Source: Nitrospirota bacterium
GTDB taxonomy: Bacteria > Nitrospirota > Thermodesulfovibrionia > Thermodesulfovibrionales > UBA6898
Length of the DNA: 42,935 bases
Direction: 5' to 3'
NCBI GenBank assembly: GCA_021811105.1
Contig: JAJZPM010000030.1
Span: 1 to 42,935 of the forward strand
Within the stretch, counting starts at the first letter, position 1. Each line of letters starts with the position of its first letter. Positions 7,572 through 15,632 of the stretch are shown here, piece after piece. The notes under the pieces were generated by a model. The model worked only from the letters and a program-made list of their open reading frames with translations, was not told the DNA's origin and did not search any database. The translations under genes and the position numbers were made by a program.

Positions 7572-8117
7572 TTACTGAATGGTAAAGTTGGTCATCCAAA
7601 GGTAGTATGTGGACATATTGGCACCGGCGGGTGTTGCCATAAGGCCCATATAATATGTTCCCTTAGGTAGCGCCGATGTCGGGATGTTTCCGAACAGGGG
7701 CTGGTTTACGCTCGTTACGCCCGTCATCCACGGTTCCATACCAGACGATGCAGGCTGTAATGATCCGTCCGGATGCATCATATAGATATTAAAGGGATCA
7801 ATCGAGGGGGCATAAAGGGCAAAATACATATCTGCCGGACTCGCGAACTGTCCCGTTGCCACCTGGACCGCGAGATTAGTGCCGCCCATGGCTACCGAGC
7901 CGACTCCGATAGGCATCATCGTCGTCACATCGGAACCCGTAACGGGTCCGCTCGTTGGGCCGTATGAAAACATCTGCTGGGCCATGGGCATCTGCAGCAT
8001 GACAGAGCCCATTGTTCCGCCTATCGTTCCGGTGCCAGGTCCCATCATCGCCGCGCCTGCTATGCCTGAAAATATCAGCAGACCAGCGACTATTCCTATC
8101 AAGAGAATTTTCTTCAT
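7572..8117 (-). CDS. Secreted Met/Gly-rich protein, unknown function
   Basis: 181 residues. The N-terminus MKKILLIGIVAGLLIFSGIAGA is a clear signal peptide with cleavage likely after AGA. The mature protein starts AMMGPGTGTIGGTMGSVMLQMPMAQQMF, rich in Met and Gly, then a beta-type domain with repeated hydroxyl and Pro residues ending PKGTYYMGLMATPAGANMSTYYLWMTNFTIQ. ATG 8117 is the start because AGGAGG (8127-8132) is 9 nt upstream; the TTG at 8126 abuts that site and is not usable. The GTYYMGL...YYLW end resembles bacterial extracellular beta-sandwich domains, but I cannot name a family. Its N-terminal style matches the short protein at 8709. Confidence 0.75.
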   Translation of the reverse strand: MKKILLIGIVAGLLIFSGIAGAAMMGPGTGTIGGTMGSVMLQMPMAQQMFSYGPTSGPVTGSDVTTMMPIGVGSVAMGGTNLAVQVATGQFASPADMYFALYAPSIDPFNIYMMHPDGSLQPASSGMEPWMTGVTSVNQPLFGNIPTSALPKGTYYMGLMATPAGANMSTYYLWMTNFTIQ

Positions 8118-8708
8118 TCTACCCAACCTCCTAAAATATATCGTTTTGTTATTACTAACATCAGTATTGATCTTCTTCCTGTTACAGCTTCTTCGGGAAA
8201 TAATTCAGACTGCGTTTCACCCCCTTTTGTTTGCTAGGTAACTAAGTTATCAATAAATTATGAAATTATTATGAAGGTCTTTCCTACCTGCCCATGTGTC
8301 CCATGCGGCCCATCGGCCCGTCCTCTTGTGCTTCCCGGTCGTTGTCTAGCCCCCTCCCATCTCCCCCAGTTCCTTGCCAGCTGACCATATGCTATCCGTC
8401 TGCCGCCGTGAGAGATGCCGCGATAGTCGTGCGGCAGGTCCATCAGGGCGCGGGGAACCCTTGAGAGCGCAACATAGACCCATGGCCACGAGGCTTAGGT
8501 AGCATAAAAGCGAGGCGATGGAAGCCAGGACAAAAAATATGCCGGCCCTTCACGGCATATTCACAGTCTATTGGTAAGCTATACACGAGAATATTTAAGG
8601 AGGTGGAGTTTTTTACAAAAGGCGGTTAGAGTAACACGGGCTTTAAACCAGGTGATATCAGCTGTTTCGAACAATATAGTTTTAGGGGAAAAAAGGAGGA
8701 CAAGTAAG
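8118..8708. other. 590-bp spacer with gene remnants
   Basis: No intact gene is visible. The part nearest 8130-8280 is AT-rich and probably holds the promoter of the leftward gene. 8284-8388 holds a short Gly/Met tail ORF. On the minus strand between about 8420 and 8540 a hydrophobic frame (FFVLASIASLLCYLSLVAMGLCCAL) is bounded by stops and may be the membrane segment of the same decayed gene. An 8-bp inverted repeat ATATGCCG/CGGCATAT lies near 8537-8562. Confidence 0.4.
8284..8388 (-). pseudogene. Remnant ORF with GPMGRMGHMGR tail
   Basis: 34 codons (MVSWQGTGGDGRGLDNDRE... to GPMGRMGHMGR). It starts just after an in-frame stop and has no ribosome-binding site. A hydrophobic frame upstream on the same strand and the tail shared with 7427-7482 suggest the 3' end of a small, probably membrane-anchored protein whose frame is broken. 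Confidence 0.3.
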
Positions 8709-8927
8709 ATGAAAAAGATTATTCCGATATTAACGATGGTGGTTGTGCTTGCGCTGGTTGGTATTGCAGGCGCAGTGATGGGCGGCTCGATGATGGGCGG
8801 CGGGTTTGCGATGACAAACACGGGCGGTTTCGGCATGATGAACGGCATGGCGGGTGCGCCGGTAGTCGGCGACGACGGTACGGCGTATCTGGTGAGCTAC
8901 AATCCTACGGCCAATGGCAGGCCTTAA
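8709..8927 (+). CDS. Short secreted Met/Gly-rich protein, probably 3'-truncated
   Basis: 72 residues: signal peptide MKKIIPILTMVVVLALVGIAGA, then VMGGSMMGGGFAMTNTGGFGMMNGMAG and PVVGDDGTAYLVSYNPTANGRP. AGGAGG lies 9 nt before ATG 8709, so translation start is well supported. The VVGDDGTAYLVSY motif reads like the first blade of a longer beta-repeat protein, after which the frame stops abruptly; the stop lies 14 bp from the end of the convergent exchanger gene. I infer loss of the 3' end by rearrangement. It resembles the product at 7572-8117 in its signal peptide and Met/Gly-rich mature start. Function unknown. Confidence 0.6.
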   Translation: MKKIIPILTMVVVLALVGIAGAVMGGSMMGGGFAMTNTGGFGMMNGMAGAPVVGDDGTAYLVSYNPTANGRP

Positions 8928-8940
8928 AACTTGCGTCCGG

Positions 8941-9939
8941 CTATTTCACCATATAAAGGAGCATAAGATTCATCAGATAAATAAGTAATATGGAAAAAGA
9001 ATCCCATGCCAGGAATAAAGGCTTTCTCTCGGCACGATAGGTCAGACCGATCACTGCGACGGCCGTCATGGCGATTGCGGACAAGGCGGATATCGCATGA
9101 TTCGGATTTACGAAAGAAAGAATAGGACCTTTCACGAAAAATAAGTCGTCGACGGCGAGGATGAAGATATTAAAGAGATTGCTCCCAAACAAATTCCCTA
9201 TTGCGAGGTCTACGGCATCCATCCTGACAGCCGCAATGGAAACCACCACTTCCGGAAGTGTGGTGGATAAGGCTATGAAAATATTACCCACAAAAGTCTG
9301 CCCAAGACCGGTCGTCTCAGCAATCCCTTCTCCGATCTTCGGCAGAAACAATGCCGCGGCGACGACGATCAAGGCGTTGATGCAGTAATGAAATACCGCA
9401 GTTTTTACCGGGATTTCCTTATATTTCATTTCACGCGCAATTTCTTTCATAAACTCTGCAACCTGTCTCTTCTCGTAAGCATAGACCAGCCGCATGGCAA
9501 TGAAATAAATAATCACAAACAGCAGGCTGTATGCCCCGATCCATCCCAGGGGGAAGGAGTACTTTCGAAAAAAAAGACCGCCTGCAACTATACTCAAAAG
9601 CAGGACCCCGAAGCCTGCGGAAAGTATATGCCCCTGACGCGCCTTTGCAGATATCGGGACGGGCTTGCTCAGGACATCGAGAAATGCCAGGATGCACATA
9701 TTGAATACGCAAGCCCCGAGAATGTCTCCAATAGCGATGTCAGGCACTCCGGCATAGGTGACCGAGCTGATCCCCGTCGCAAGCTCCGGAAGGGACGTGA
9801 CTGAAGCCATTAGCACAACGCCTATCCATGTCCTTCCAAGGCCGGCTTTTTCCGAGATTATATCGCCATACTTTGCAAGTTTCGTCCCCGCATAAACAAT
9901 TGCCGAGGTGCAGACGATGAATCCAATCCAGAGAATCAT
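8941..9939 (-). CDS. Sodium/calcium exchanger family (CaCA) transporter
   Basis: 332 residues with about ten membrane helices and the two inverted alpha repeats that define this family: SVTSLPELATGISSVTYAG...IAIGDILGACVFN near residues 47-82, and LSTTLPEVVVSIAAVRMDAVDLAIGNLFGSNLFN near 225-260. The Glu in each (S/T)LPE motif is the ion-binding residue. Members exchange Ca2+ or other cations for Na+, K+ or H+ across the inner membrane. The ATG at 9939 overlaps the stop of a 33-codon upstream ORF by ATGA, and the AAGGGGGCAATAG leader gives a purine-rich ribosome site. Substrate cannot be told from sequence alone. Confidence 0.92.
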   Translation of the reverse strand: MILWIGFIVCTSAIVYAGTKLAKYGDIISEKAGLGRTWIGVVLMASVTSLPELATGISSVTYAGVPDIAIGDILGACVFNMCILAFLDVLSKPVPISAKARQGHILSAGFGVLLLSIVAGGLFFRKYSFPLGWIGAYSLLFVIIYFIAMRLVYAYEKRQVAEFMKEIAREMKYKEIPVKTAVFHYCINALIVVAAALFLPKIGEGIAETTGLGQTFVGNIFIALSTTLPEVVVSIAAVRMDAVDLAIGNLFGSNLFNIFILAVDDLFFVKGPILSFVNPNHAISALSAIAMTAVAVIGLTYRAERKPLFLAWDSFSILLIYLMNLMLLYMVK

Positions 9940-10037
9940 TCTATTGCCCCCTTGACCTTTCTTCGCCTCACAAACTTCTCAATCCACACAGCGAAGAGGC
10001 GCATGTCTGACGGTTTGGGATGTCTTCTGCCTGCCAT
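9936..10037 (-). CDS. 33-residue basic peptide overlapping the exchanger start
   Basis: ATG 10037 is preceded by GGAGG with 5-nt spacing. The peptide is MAGRRHPKPSDMRLFAVW followed by IEKFVRRRKVKGAIE; it is strongly basic with an amphipathic middle. Its TGA overlaps the exchanger ATG in an ATGA arrangement, typical of translational coupling. It may be a real small subunit, or a leader peptide whose translation opens the exchanger ribosome site. No family recognised. Confidence 0.5.
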   Translation of the reverse strand: MAGRRHPKPSDMRLFAVWIEKFVRRRKVKGAIE

Positions 10038-10474
10038 AATTCCCTCCGTCTTTCGGCGAGGCTAGTGCAAGCCGTTGTCAAAACCTCCCGATAATCCCTC
10101 CAGGCCATGCTAAATTATACTGAATAACAGGCAAATAGAAAAATCAGGCGATCATGGCACATGCCTGCATTGTGGCCAACATTTCTATTGTAATGTAAGA
10201 TTATATTGTTCAGATGTAAGCATGCAAAACAGATCTTGCAGGATATAAACCCTAACGTTGCATACGGGCGAGAGCGGACATGCTGAAAAACACCATAGAA
10301 TCGGCAAGATTAGTTCCTGATTCACGCAAACGCAGAATTAACGCAGGGTGCTTTCCCGAATATGCGGTTTGGTCACTGCACTGTTCTTTAGCGGCGCCTC
10401 GACTATGGCTTTTTTTCATCATATCTGCTCTCTCTTCGTTATCGTTTTATGCAACTGCAAGGTAAATCAGGGCT
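10038..10474. other. Non-coding gap between exchanger operon and methyltransferase
   Basis: The minus strand carries TATAAT (complement of 10114-10119) about 80 bp before the small ORF, a plausible -10 element with no good -35. The leader between has small hairpins (GGCT-TGCACT-AGCC near 10058-10071, and CCG-AAAGA-CGG closer to the ORF). I cannot match it to a known riboswitch. The rest (10140-10474) shows no gene that I trust. Confidence 0.35.
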
Positions 10475-11230
10475 ATGGGAAATAGGAATCGTCCATCACT
10501 GGAGAATCTCGTCGACAGCGGCGATCTGGTACTTGAGAGCATACATCCGGGCGGATTGGAAATTACCAGGGAACTTGCTGAGCTTTGTCACGTCACGAAG
10601 GGCGCAAAAGTTCTCGATGTTGCATCTGGAACGGGGGAGAGCGCGTGTTATCTGGCGGAACGTTATGACTGTCGGATAGTCGGTATTGACCTATCCGACT
10701 TTATGGTCCAAAAAGCACGGCGGAAGGCGAGAGAGAAAAATCTGGATATCCGGTTCACCATCGGCGATGCCCATCGTTTACCATTTGAGGCGGACCTCTT
10801 TGACGCAGTCATCTCGGAATGCACGGTCTGCCTTCTGAACAAAGAAAGAGCGATAAGCGAAATGGTGAGGGTAGCCAGGCGCGGCGGATATGTAGGCATA
10901 CACGACATTTGCTGGAAGGAAGAGACGCCTGCAATTTTAAAGCAGCGACTTGCCGATATCGAGGGAGAAAGGCCGGAAACCATTAATGGCTGGAGGACTT
11001 TGTTTGAGAGTGCCGGGCTTGTCGATGTCACGACTGTGGACAAATCGCATCTGATTTCCGTGTGGACGAAAGAGATCAAGAGAGATTTAGGGTTGACGGG
11101 ATTTATCAGAATCGCACTTAAGGCCGTCACGAGATGGGGAATAGCCGGCCTGAGAGACATCCTGAAATCGGACCGCATTTTCCGAAGCGGTCATACGGGA
11201 TATGGCATCATAGTCGGGAGAAAACCATAA
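10475..11230 (+). CDS. Class I SAM-dependent methyltransferase
   Basis: 251 residues. Motif I is VLDVASGTGESACYLAERY, followed by VGIDLSDFMVQKARRKA (acidic loop binding the SAM ribose), GDAHRLPFEADLFDAVISECTVCLL and the post-motif MVRVARRGGYVGIHD. This is the Methyltransf_11 architecture of small-molecule methyltransferases such as those for quinones, sterols or arsenite. The arsenite type needs conserved cysteines in other places; Cys residues here (C32, C52, C112, C115) do not obviously match. The start at 10475 has only AGGG close upstream. The ~110-residue C-terminal part (ETINGWRTLFESAGLV...) is the variable acceptor region. It has no evident operon partner and the substrate is unknown. 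Confidence 0.85.
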   Translation: MGNRNRPSLENLVDSGDLVLESIHPGGLEITRELAELCHVTKGAKVLDVASGTGESACYLAERYDCRIVGIDLSDFMVQKARRKAREKNLDIRFTIGDAHRLPFEADLFDAVISECTVCLLNKERAISEMVRVARRGGYVGIHDICWKEETPAILKQRLADIEGERPETINGWRTLFESAGLVDVTTVDKSHLISVWTKEIKRDLGLTGFIRIALKAVTRWGIAGLRDILKSDRIFRSGHTGYGIIVGRKP

Positions 11231-11298
11231 CTTCCCGTATGCGCAATACCGTTGCTCGAATAGCCTGCGGCAACTAACCAGATGAAGGTTCACAACCT

Positions 11299-11400
11299 TG
11301 TCATTCCGGCTTGTCCGGTCATCCTCGGCGACTCGCCGGGGCGAGAATCTTTCTTGGCCTTCGGAAGGATTCCTGGCGCGCTTTGCTTGCGGGAATGACA
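11299..11400. repeat. Dispersed palindromic repeat with TGTCATTCC ends
   Basis: The unit begins TGTCATTCCGGCTTGTCCGG and ends GGAATGACA, a terminal inverted repeat, with internal complementary blocks (CGGCGACTCGCCG). A relative with the same kind of ends (GTCATGCCCGA to GCGGGAATGA) lies at 42769-42848. Such elements are common intergenic repeats in deltaproteobacterial and related genomes. It contains no ORF. Confidence 0.65.
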
Positions 11401-11451
11401 GTCTTTACGGTTTTTAGTTGCCGAAGTAATAATACGCTCTTCAAGTCCGCC

Positions 11452-13206
11452 TCAGTGGTGATGCCTCATGGCCATCGGCTGGCCAAGTATATAGGCGTTA
11501 ATGACCATAAAGAAAACGGAGAAGAGGGCCATCGGAACGAATGCCCTCAGCGCCTTCTTACCGAAATATCTGTCCGTTATCCTGTAGCCCGCGTAGAGAG
11601 AAAATATGTTCATCACGAAGATGATGGCCATCTGAAGCCAGAATATGGACTCAGGGCCCAGAAGGGGCGCAACCATCCAGTCAGGCTCTACTCCGGCGCC
11701 TGTCACCCGATAAACCAGCCTCTCTACTGCAGGGACAATCTCCGGTCCCTCCCTAAAGAGGTGATTAATGTTATGGGCGAGGTGCATCGAAAGCCCCACC
11801 GGTATGAACATGTACGCAAACTGAATGAACGTACGTTTCAGAGAGAGCGGGGACTCCGGGCCTGTATATTTCCTTACCGCCAGACTGCCAAGGAAAAGAA
11901 GCATCGGAGAGATTATAAGCGACCCAACAGTGAAGACGACCAGGAAAGCCGCCTTTTCACGTGCGGCATGCGAAACAATTCCGAACGCATCGAAGGGCAG
12001 GGCGTTTCCGATCGCATCCATCCATCCATGCCAGGGAGTGATCATGTCTCCGGTGACGATTACGGTAATGCCCACAAGCACGATTGCCAGGAGCGCCTCA
12101 TCCAGATATCCCTTTGAAGATACCCATAGGTCTTTTGCAAAGCTTCTGGTCCGCAGAACGATATTATCCTGAGAACATGACTTAATGCACTCGCTGCAGA
12201 AATTGCAGTAGTTGTTCCGGTCAAGTGTCATCGGCGTTACAAACATGGGGCAGGGACGACTCGTACCGGTCCCTTTTATGCACTCTTTGACTTTATGACT
12301 TCTGCAGACATCGAGACATTTGTTCCTGAGTTCAACAGGACTGAACATGGAATATATGCCTATGAGCCCGCCGATAGGGCAGACATATCTGCAAAACGCC
12401 CTGCCTTTAAAAACCATCGCCATGCCGCCTGCCACGACAAAGAAGCCTATGAGCAGATAAGCGGTGAGGGCGGGCCTGTTCACAATGCCGCTATAGCCGT
12501 CCCACCATGTGAGCCCGAAAAATATGAGACTGGACAAATAGATGTTCCTCAGCGGCCGCGGGAAATCCCTTTTTATACTGATCAGTCTTCCGAGCCAGTC
12601 CTGTATGGCGCCGAATGGGCACATCATGCACCATATCCTCCCGACAAAGACAAAGGTAAAGATGATTGCCGCCCACCATATGGTCCACATGAGGAGCGTA
12701 GCGATATTCCTGTCGCCTTCCTGGATATCCCAGAGGCCCGCGCCAATTATGACGAGAAATATCAGGAACACCGGAATCTGAAAGACCGGCTGGAACCAGG
12801 CCGATTTGAGAAAACTCTGGAGCCACGGTATGTCTAGGAGATTCAGCTTCTGTCCCGTGGTCAGCCCGAGAGATCTGCGCTGATAAAGGATGGCAATGCC
12901 GATCAATCCGCTTAAGAATATGGCGCCCATCGCAAAAGGCAACCTGTACGGGTGTGCATTGGACATGTCACCGGACGCGTCCATCCCTGCGTGAGCAAGA
13001 GGCTGGGCCATCCCGCTTTCTCCGTCAACCATGTCCTCGCCTCCCGAAACATTATGCCTTTTCATTTCAGAAACCACCTCATGGAGCGAACGAACACCGG
13101 CGTTCTCTTGCTGCATAGGAACGTCGTGGCCAAAGGCAAGGCCAACTCCAAATAGCAAAGAGAGGACTAAGGAGCCCGCGAGCAGAGGGAGAATGCATCT
13201 TCGCAT
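11452..13206 (-). CDS. Membrane-bound 4Fe-4S polyferredoxin (NapH/NosR-like)
   Basis: 584 residues from ATG 13206, chosen because MRRCILPLLAGSLVLSLLFGVGLAFG is a signal-like helix; longer in-frame starts to 13338 add a non-membrane stretch without a ribosome site. After a Met/His-containing periplasmic segment come membrane helices and the paired motifs CMMCPFGAIQDWLGR and CRYVCPIGGLIG of the Fer4_5/NapH family, then a Cys-rich region (CLDVC, CIKG, CPM) and CNFCSECIKSC, a 4Fe-4S ferredoxin site. Further helices include HxxHNINHLF, and the protein ends in PMAMRHHH. NapH/NosR relatives move electrons from quinol to periplasmic enzymes. The His/Met-rich ends suggest metal contact. It is divergent from the YHS fusion gene. 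Confidence 0.85.
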   Translation of the reverse strand: MRRCILPLLAGSLVLSLLFGVGLAFGHDVPMQQENAGVRSLHEVVSEMKRHNVSGGEDMVDGESGMAQPLAHAGMDASGDMSNAHPYRLPFAMGAIFLSGLIGIAILYQRRSLGLTTGQKLNLLDIPWLQSFLKSAWFQPVFQIPVFLIFLVIIGAGLWDIQEGDRNIATLLMWTIWWAAIIFTFVFVGRIWCMMCPFGAIQDWLGRLISIKRDFPRPLRNIYLSSLIFFGLTWWDGYSGIVNRPALTAYLLIGFFVVAGGMAMVFKGRAFCRYVCPIGGLIGIYSMFSPVELRNKCLDVCRSHKVKECIKGTGTSRPCPMFVTPMTLDRNNYCNFCSECIKSCSQDNIVLRTRSFAKDLWVSSKGYLDEALLAIVLVGITVIVTGDMITPWHGWMDAIGNALPFDAFGIVSHAAREKAAFLVVFTVGSLIISPMLLFLGSLAVRKYTGPESPLSLKRTFIQFAYMFIPVGLSMHLAHNINHLFREGPEIVPAVERLVYRVTGAGVEPDWMVAPLLGPESIFWLQMAIIFVMNIFSLYAGYRITDRYFGKKALRAFVPMALFSVFFMVINAYILGQPMAMRHHH

Positions 13207-13389
13207 ACTCTTATTTAACAGAATTGATTTGAATAAAATATGAATTCCATTCTCCAGCGCAGTGAAACAAAGCCTTTTCAGAAGAGATCGGGCATGACAA
13301 TTTATGCTATCCATGATATAAATAATAGAAATGGGCAATGTACTGGCTCGCTAACGCGGAAAGAATTGGCCTAGCGGGAGACAGGAATC
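13207..13389. promoter_or_regulatory. Divergent intergenic region between polyferredoxin and YHS fusion genes
   Basis: 183 bp separate the two start codons, and transcription leaves in both directions. It is AT-rich near 13207-13260 and 13305-13330. I see no clear palindrome or sigma-54 element; a shared metal- or redox-responsive control is possible but unsupported by a motif. Confidence 0.3.
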
Positions 13390-14451
13390 ATGAAGAAAGA
13401 CCCCGTATGCAATATGATGGTGGAGGAGAAGACCGCCGTAACGGCTGACTGTGATGGAGAGCGATATTATTTTTGCTCTGAAGGATGCAGGGACAAATTT
13501 CTTAAGGAACGGACCTGCAAGCTCCCCCGCACTTCGTACGACCTCATTATCATCGGCGGCGGACCTGCCGGTCTTACGGCTGCAGTATATGCGGCGACAC
13601 TGAAGATGGAGGCCTTCCTCATTGCCAGGGACCTCGGGGGCCAGGCGATCGACAGTACAAAGATTGAGAATTATATGGGGTTCGATTTCATCACCGGCCC
13701 CGAACTTGTGGAGAAGTTCCAGTATCAACTGATTCACTCCCATTATATAGACCATCTTCTCGGCGACGTGGAGAAAATCGAGCCGGTCCATGGAGGTTTC
13801 AATGTAGTAGCCTCCGATCTCAACTCCTATTTCGCAAAAACAGTCATTCTGGCAACTGGCATGACAAGAAGAAAACTGCACGTGGAAGGCGAGGAGCGGT
13901 TCCAGAGAAAAGGCGTTTTTTACGGGAACATTCAGGACCTCTCTTTTGTTCAGGGAGCTGATGCGGCGGTAATAGGGGGAGGAAATTCGGCGATGCAGAT
14001 CGTAGAGAACCTTCACACCGTTGCAAAGAGCATATACCTCATTTCCGATTCGAAACTCAGCGCAGACACGTCGATAGTCGAAAGAGTGTCGCAGTTTGAG
14101 AATCTCGTGAAGTACGAGAGATTCAAGGTTGTCGAATTTTCAGGCGAAGATTCGGTCTCGGAAATCTCCATAAGAAAATTAGCGGAAGAAGAAACAGTCA
14201 AACTGCCGGTAAAGGGAATATTTATCGCCATCGGTCTTCAGCCCAACGCCGCCCTTGTGTCCGATCTCACAGAACTGAATGAGCGCGGCGAAATCGTCAT
14301 CAATTCCGCTTGCTCGACCTCTTATCCCGGGATATTCGCCGCAGGCGATGTCACCAACGCCTTCGGCAAAAGGATCATTATCGCATCCGGAGAGGGGGCC
14401 AAGGCGGCTCTTGCCGCGAGACAGTATATTCTGAACCTGAGGAAGAAGTGA
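13390..14451 (+). CDS. YHS domain fused to a thioredoxin-reductase-like flavoprotein lacking CxxC
   Basis: 353 residues. Residues 4-40 form a YHS/TRASH metal-binding domain (DPVCNMMVEEK...YYFCSEGCRDKF; C7, C29, C33). Residues 50-350 follow the thioredoxin reductase fold: FAD-binding IIIGGGPAGLTAAVYA, ATGMTRRKL, NADPH-binding AAVIGGGNSAMQIVE and closing GIFAAGDVTNA. Where thioredoxin reductase has CATC before the NADPH domain (usually GVSYCATCDG), this protein reads GVFYGNIQDLSF, so the dithiol is absent. It cannot reduce thioredoxin by the normal route; it may act like the CxxC-less ferredoxin-NADP reductases of this fold, or move electrons to a metal bound at the YHS domain. GGGAGACAGG precedes ATG 13390. 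Confidence 0.87.
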   Translation: MKKDPVCNMMVEEKTAVTADCDGERYYFCSEGCRDKFLKERTCKLPRTSYDLIIIGGGPAGLTAAVYAATLKMEAFLIARDLGGQAIDSTKIENYMGFDFITGPELVEKFQYQLIHSHYIDHLLGDVEKIEPVHGGFNVVASDLNSYFAKTVILATGMTRRKLHVEGEERFQRKGVFYGNIQDLSFVQGADAAVIGGGNSAMQIVENLHTVAKSIYLISDSKLSADTSIVERVSQFENLVKYERFKVVEFSGEDSVSEISIRKLAEEETVKLPVKGIFIAIGLQPNAALVSDLTELNERGEIVINSACSTSYPGIFAAGDVTNAFGKRIIIASGEGAKAALAARQYILNLRKK

Positions 14452-14647
14452 ACGGATCGCCCGAACCTATCAGGTTCTACAGGGTTGCGGTAACATCTTA
14501 AGACCGCTGCCTGAAGCAATAGAAATCGATGATCCCTTCTCTTGAAGGCCATCTCGCCTTTTCCCCAATTTCAACCAGCAGGCGACCGCAGAAGTGCGGG
14601 CCGCTAATGGATACAAGAAATGCAGAGGGCGCAACGATTCCTGCCCT

Positions 14648-14845
14648 TCAGTTTTTCCCGCCTTTTTTTTCAACAAGATCCCGCAGTTTCTCAACTTCTT
14701 GATCCGTAATATCACGTTCATGGTGAGTTTTGGCATGCACACGTAACTCCCGAATCGCCTCAGTAGATGTTCCCGAGTCCGTAACATAATCGCAAAAAGG
14801 TCCCATCATGCCAGCGTCCCTGCATCTCAGTATAATCCTTGCCAT
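14648..14845 (-). CDS. DUF1059-type small protein
   Basis: 65 residues: MARIILRCRDAG...CDYVTDSGTSTEAIRELRVHAKTHHERDITDQEVEKLRDLVEKK. The order RCRD, C, a helix with HAKTxH, and EVEKLRDLVE matches DUF1059, a family of small proteins predicted to bind metal through the Cys and His residues. Start ATG 14845 is well supported by AGGAGGT 5-6 nt upstream. It lies beside the Met/His-rich secreted protein on the same strand, 129 bp apart from it. Confidence 0.8.
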   Translation of the reverse strand: MARIILRCRDAGMMGPFCDYVTDSGTSTEAIRELRVHAKTHHERDITDQEVEKLRDLVEKKGGKN

Positions 14846-14973
14846 GGCGCACCTCCTTTTTTAAGATTAGCACGAATTCTGTATAAGACAAACCTGAATC
14901 ATTCTCCAACCCTTCGGTCGCTTCAGATCACCGATATCTCAATACCTTATCCATGCAGCGCTAATGCCGTCCA

Positions 14974-15381
14974 CTACTTCGTCATTTCCATCCCGGAGAA
15001 TCTCTTTTCCATCTTCGTCATTCCGTCGTGCAATTTCTTCATCTCTTTTTCGGATGCCTTGCCTCTGTGCATCACCTTCGACATTGCCATCATCTGTCCC
15101 GACATTTCCTTCATAAGACCCGACATCTGCTTCATCTTGTCGGGTGGCATGTCCTTCATCATCCCGGACATCTTGCCCATCATGTCGGACATCTTGCTCG
15201 TCATCCCCATCATGTCGCCCATCATTTGGCCGTGCTCCATCATGCCTTTATGCTGCATCATCTGTCCGTGTTCCATCCCCGACTTCTGCCCTTCCATCAT
15301 GTCGCTGTCCATTTCGGCAAAACTATAGGTAACGAACAGGGCCAGTACCATGGCGCAACCTATTGCAAGTATCTTCTTCAT
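14974..15381 (-). CDS. Secreted Met/His-rich protein, probable metal (Cu/Ag) chelator
   Basis: 135 residues from ATG 15381, which has AAGGAG about 8 nt upstream. The signal peptide MKKILAIGCAMVLALFVTYSFA is followed by MDSDMMEGQKSGMEHGQMMQHKGMMEHGQMMGDMMGM. Roughly one residue in four of the first half is Met, with His, Asp and Glu spaced as in Cu(I)/Ag(I)-binding periplasmic proteins. The second half is a basic, helical region with repeating MSGxMK units (MSGLMKEMSGQMMAM). No catalytic motif is present. I infer periplasmic metal buffering; the neighbours (DUF1059, YHS fusion, His/Met-rich polyferredoxin) agree with a metal-handling island. Confidence 0.75.
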   Translation of the reverse strand: MKKILAIGCAMVLALFVTYSFAEMDSDMMEGQKSGMEHGQMMQHKGMMEHGQMMGDMMGMTSKMSDMMGKMSGMMKDMPPDKMKQMSGLMKEMSGQMMAMSKVMHRGKASEKEMKKLHDGMTKMEKRFSGMEMTK

Positions 15382-15395
15382 TTGCAATCTCCTTG

Positions 15396-15458
15396 TCATA
15401 TGGTTATGATTATTAAATCCCAGCAATAAAGTGTTGCCGAGTGTCTCAAGCCTCGCAT
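15396..15458 (-). CDS. 20-codon possible leader peptide
   Basis: ATG 15458 is preceded by a very strong AAGGAGG (spacing only 3 nt) and opens MRGLRHSATLYCWDLIITI-like coding, ending in TGA 15 nt before the Met-rich protein start. It may be a leader whose translation affects the downstream gene, but the short spacing makes initiation uncertain. Confidence 0.25.
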   Translation of the reverse strand: MRGLRHSATLYCWDLIIITI

Positions 15459-15632
15459 TCACCTCCTTTTTTTTGAGTTCATGCCAAGAGACATCTTTGC
15501 TGACAGTTATATAAAAATCTCTCTCTTTATAACCATGATGTCAAGCATGTCTCTCTGCAGCCTTATTGGCTTGCCGACACCCGAATGATAGGTGTCGGTA
15601 TGATGATTGGCGTTAGTGTTCACCTGGCAGGT

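Noticed and set aside
10037-10117. Known riboswitch (c-di-GMP, yybP-ykoY, sodium) in the exchanger leader
   Set aside because: Hairpins exist but I could not match the conserved core of any class; needs a covariance search.
10280-10465. 61-codon plus frame before the methyltransferase
   Set aside because: No ribosome site and mixed composition.
11311-12117. 268-codon plus frame
   Set aside because: Antisense to the polyferredoxin and starts inside a dispersed repeat.
15574-15598. CCGACACC hairpin as a terminator
   Set aside because: Good 8-bp stem but no T tract on either strand.
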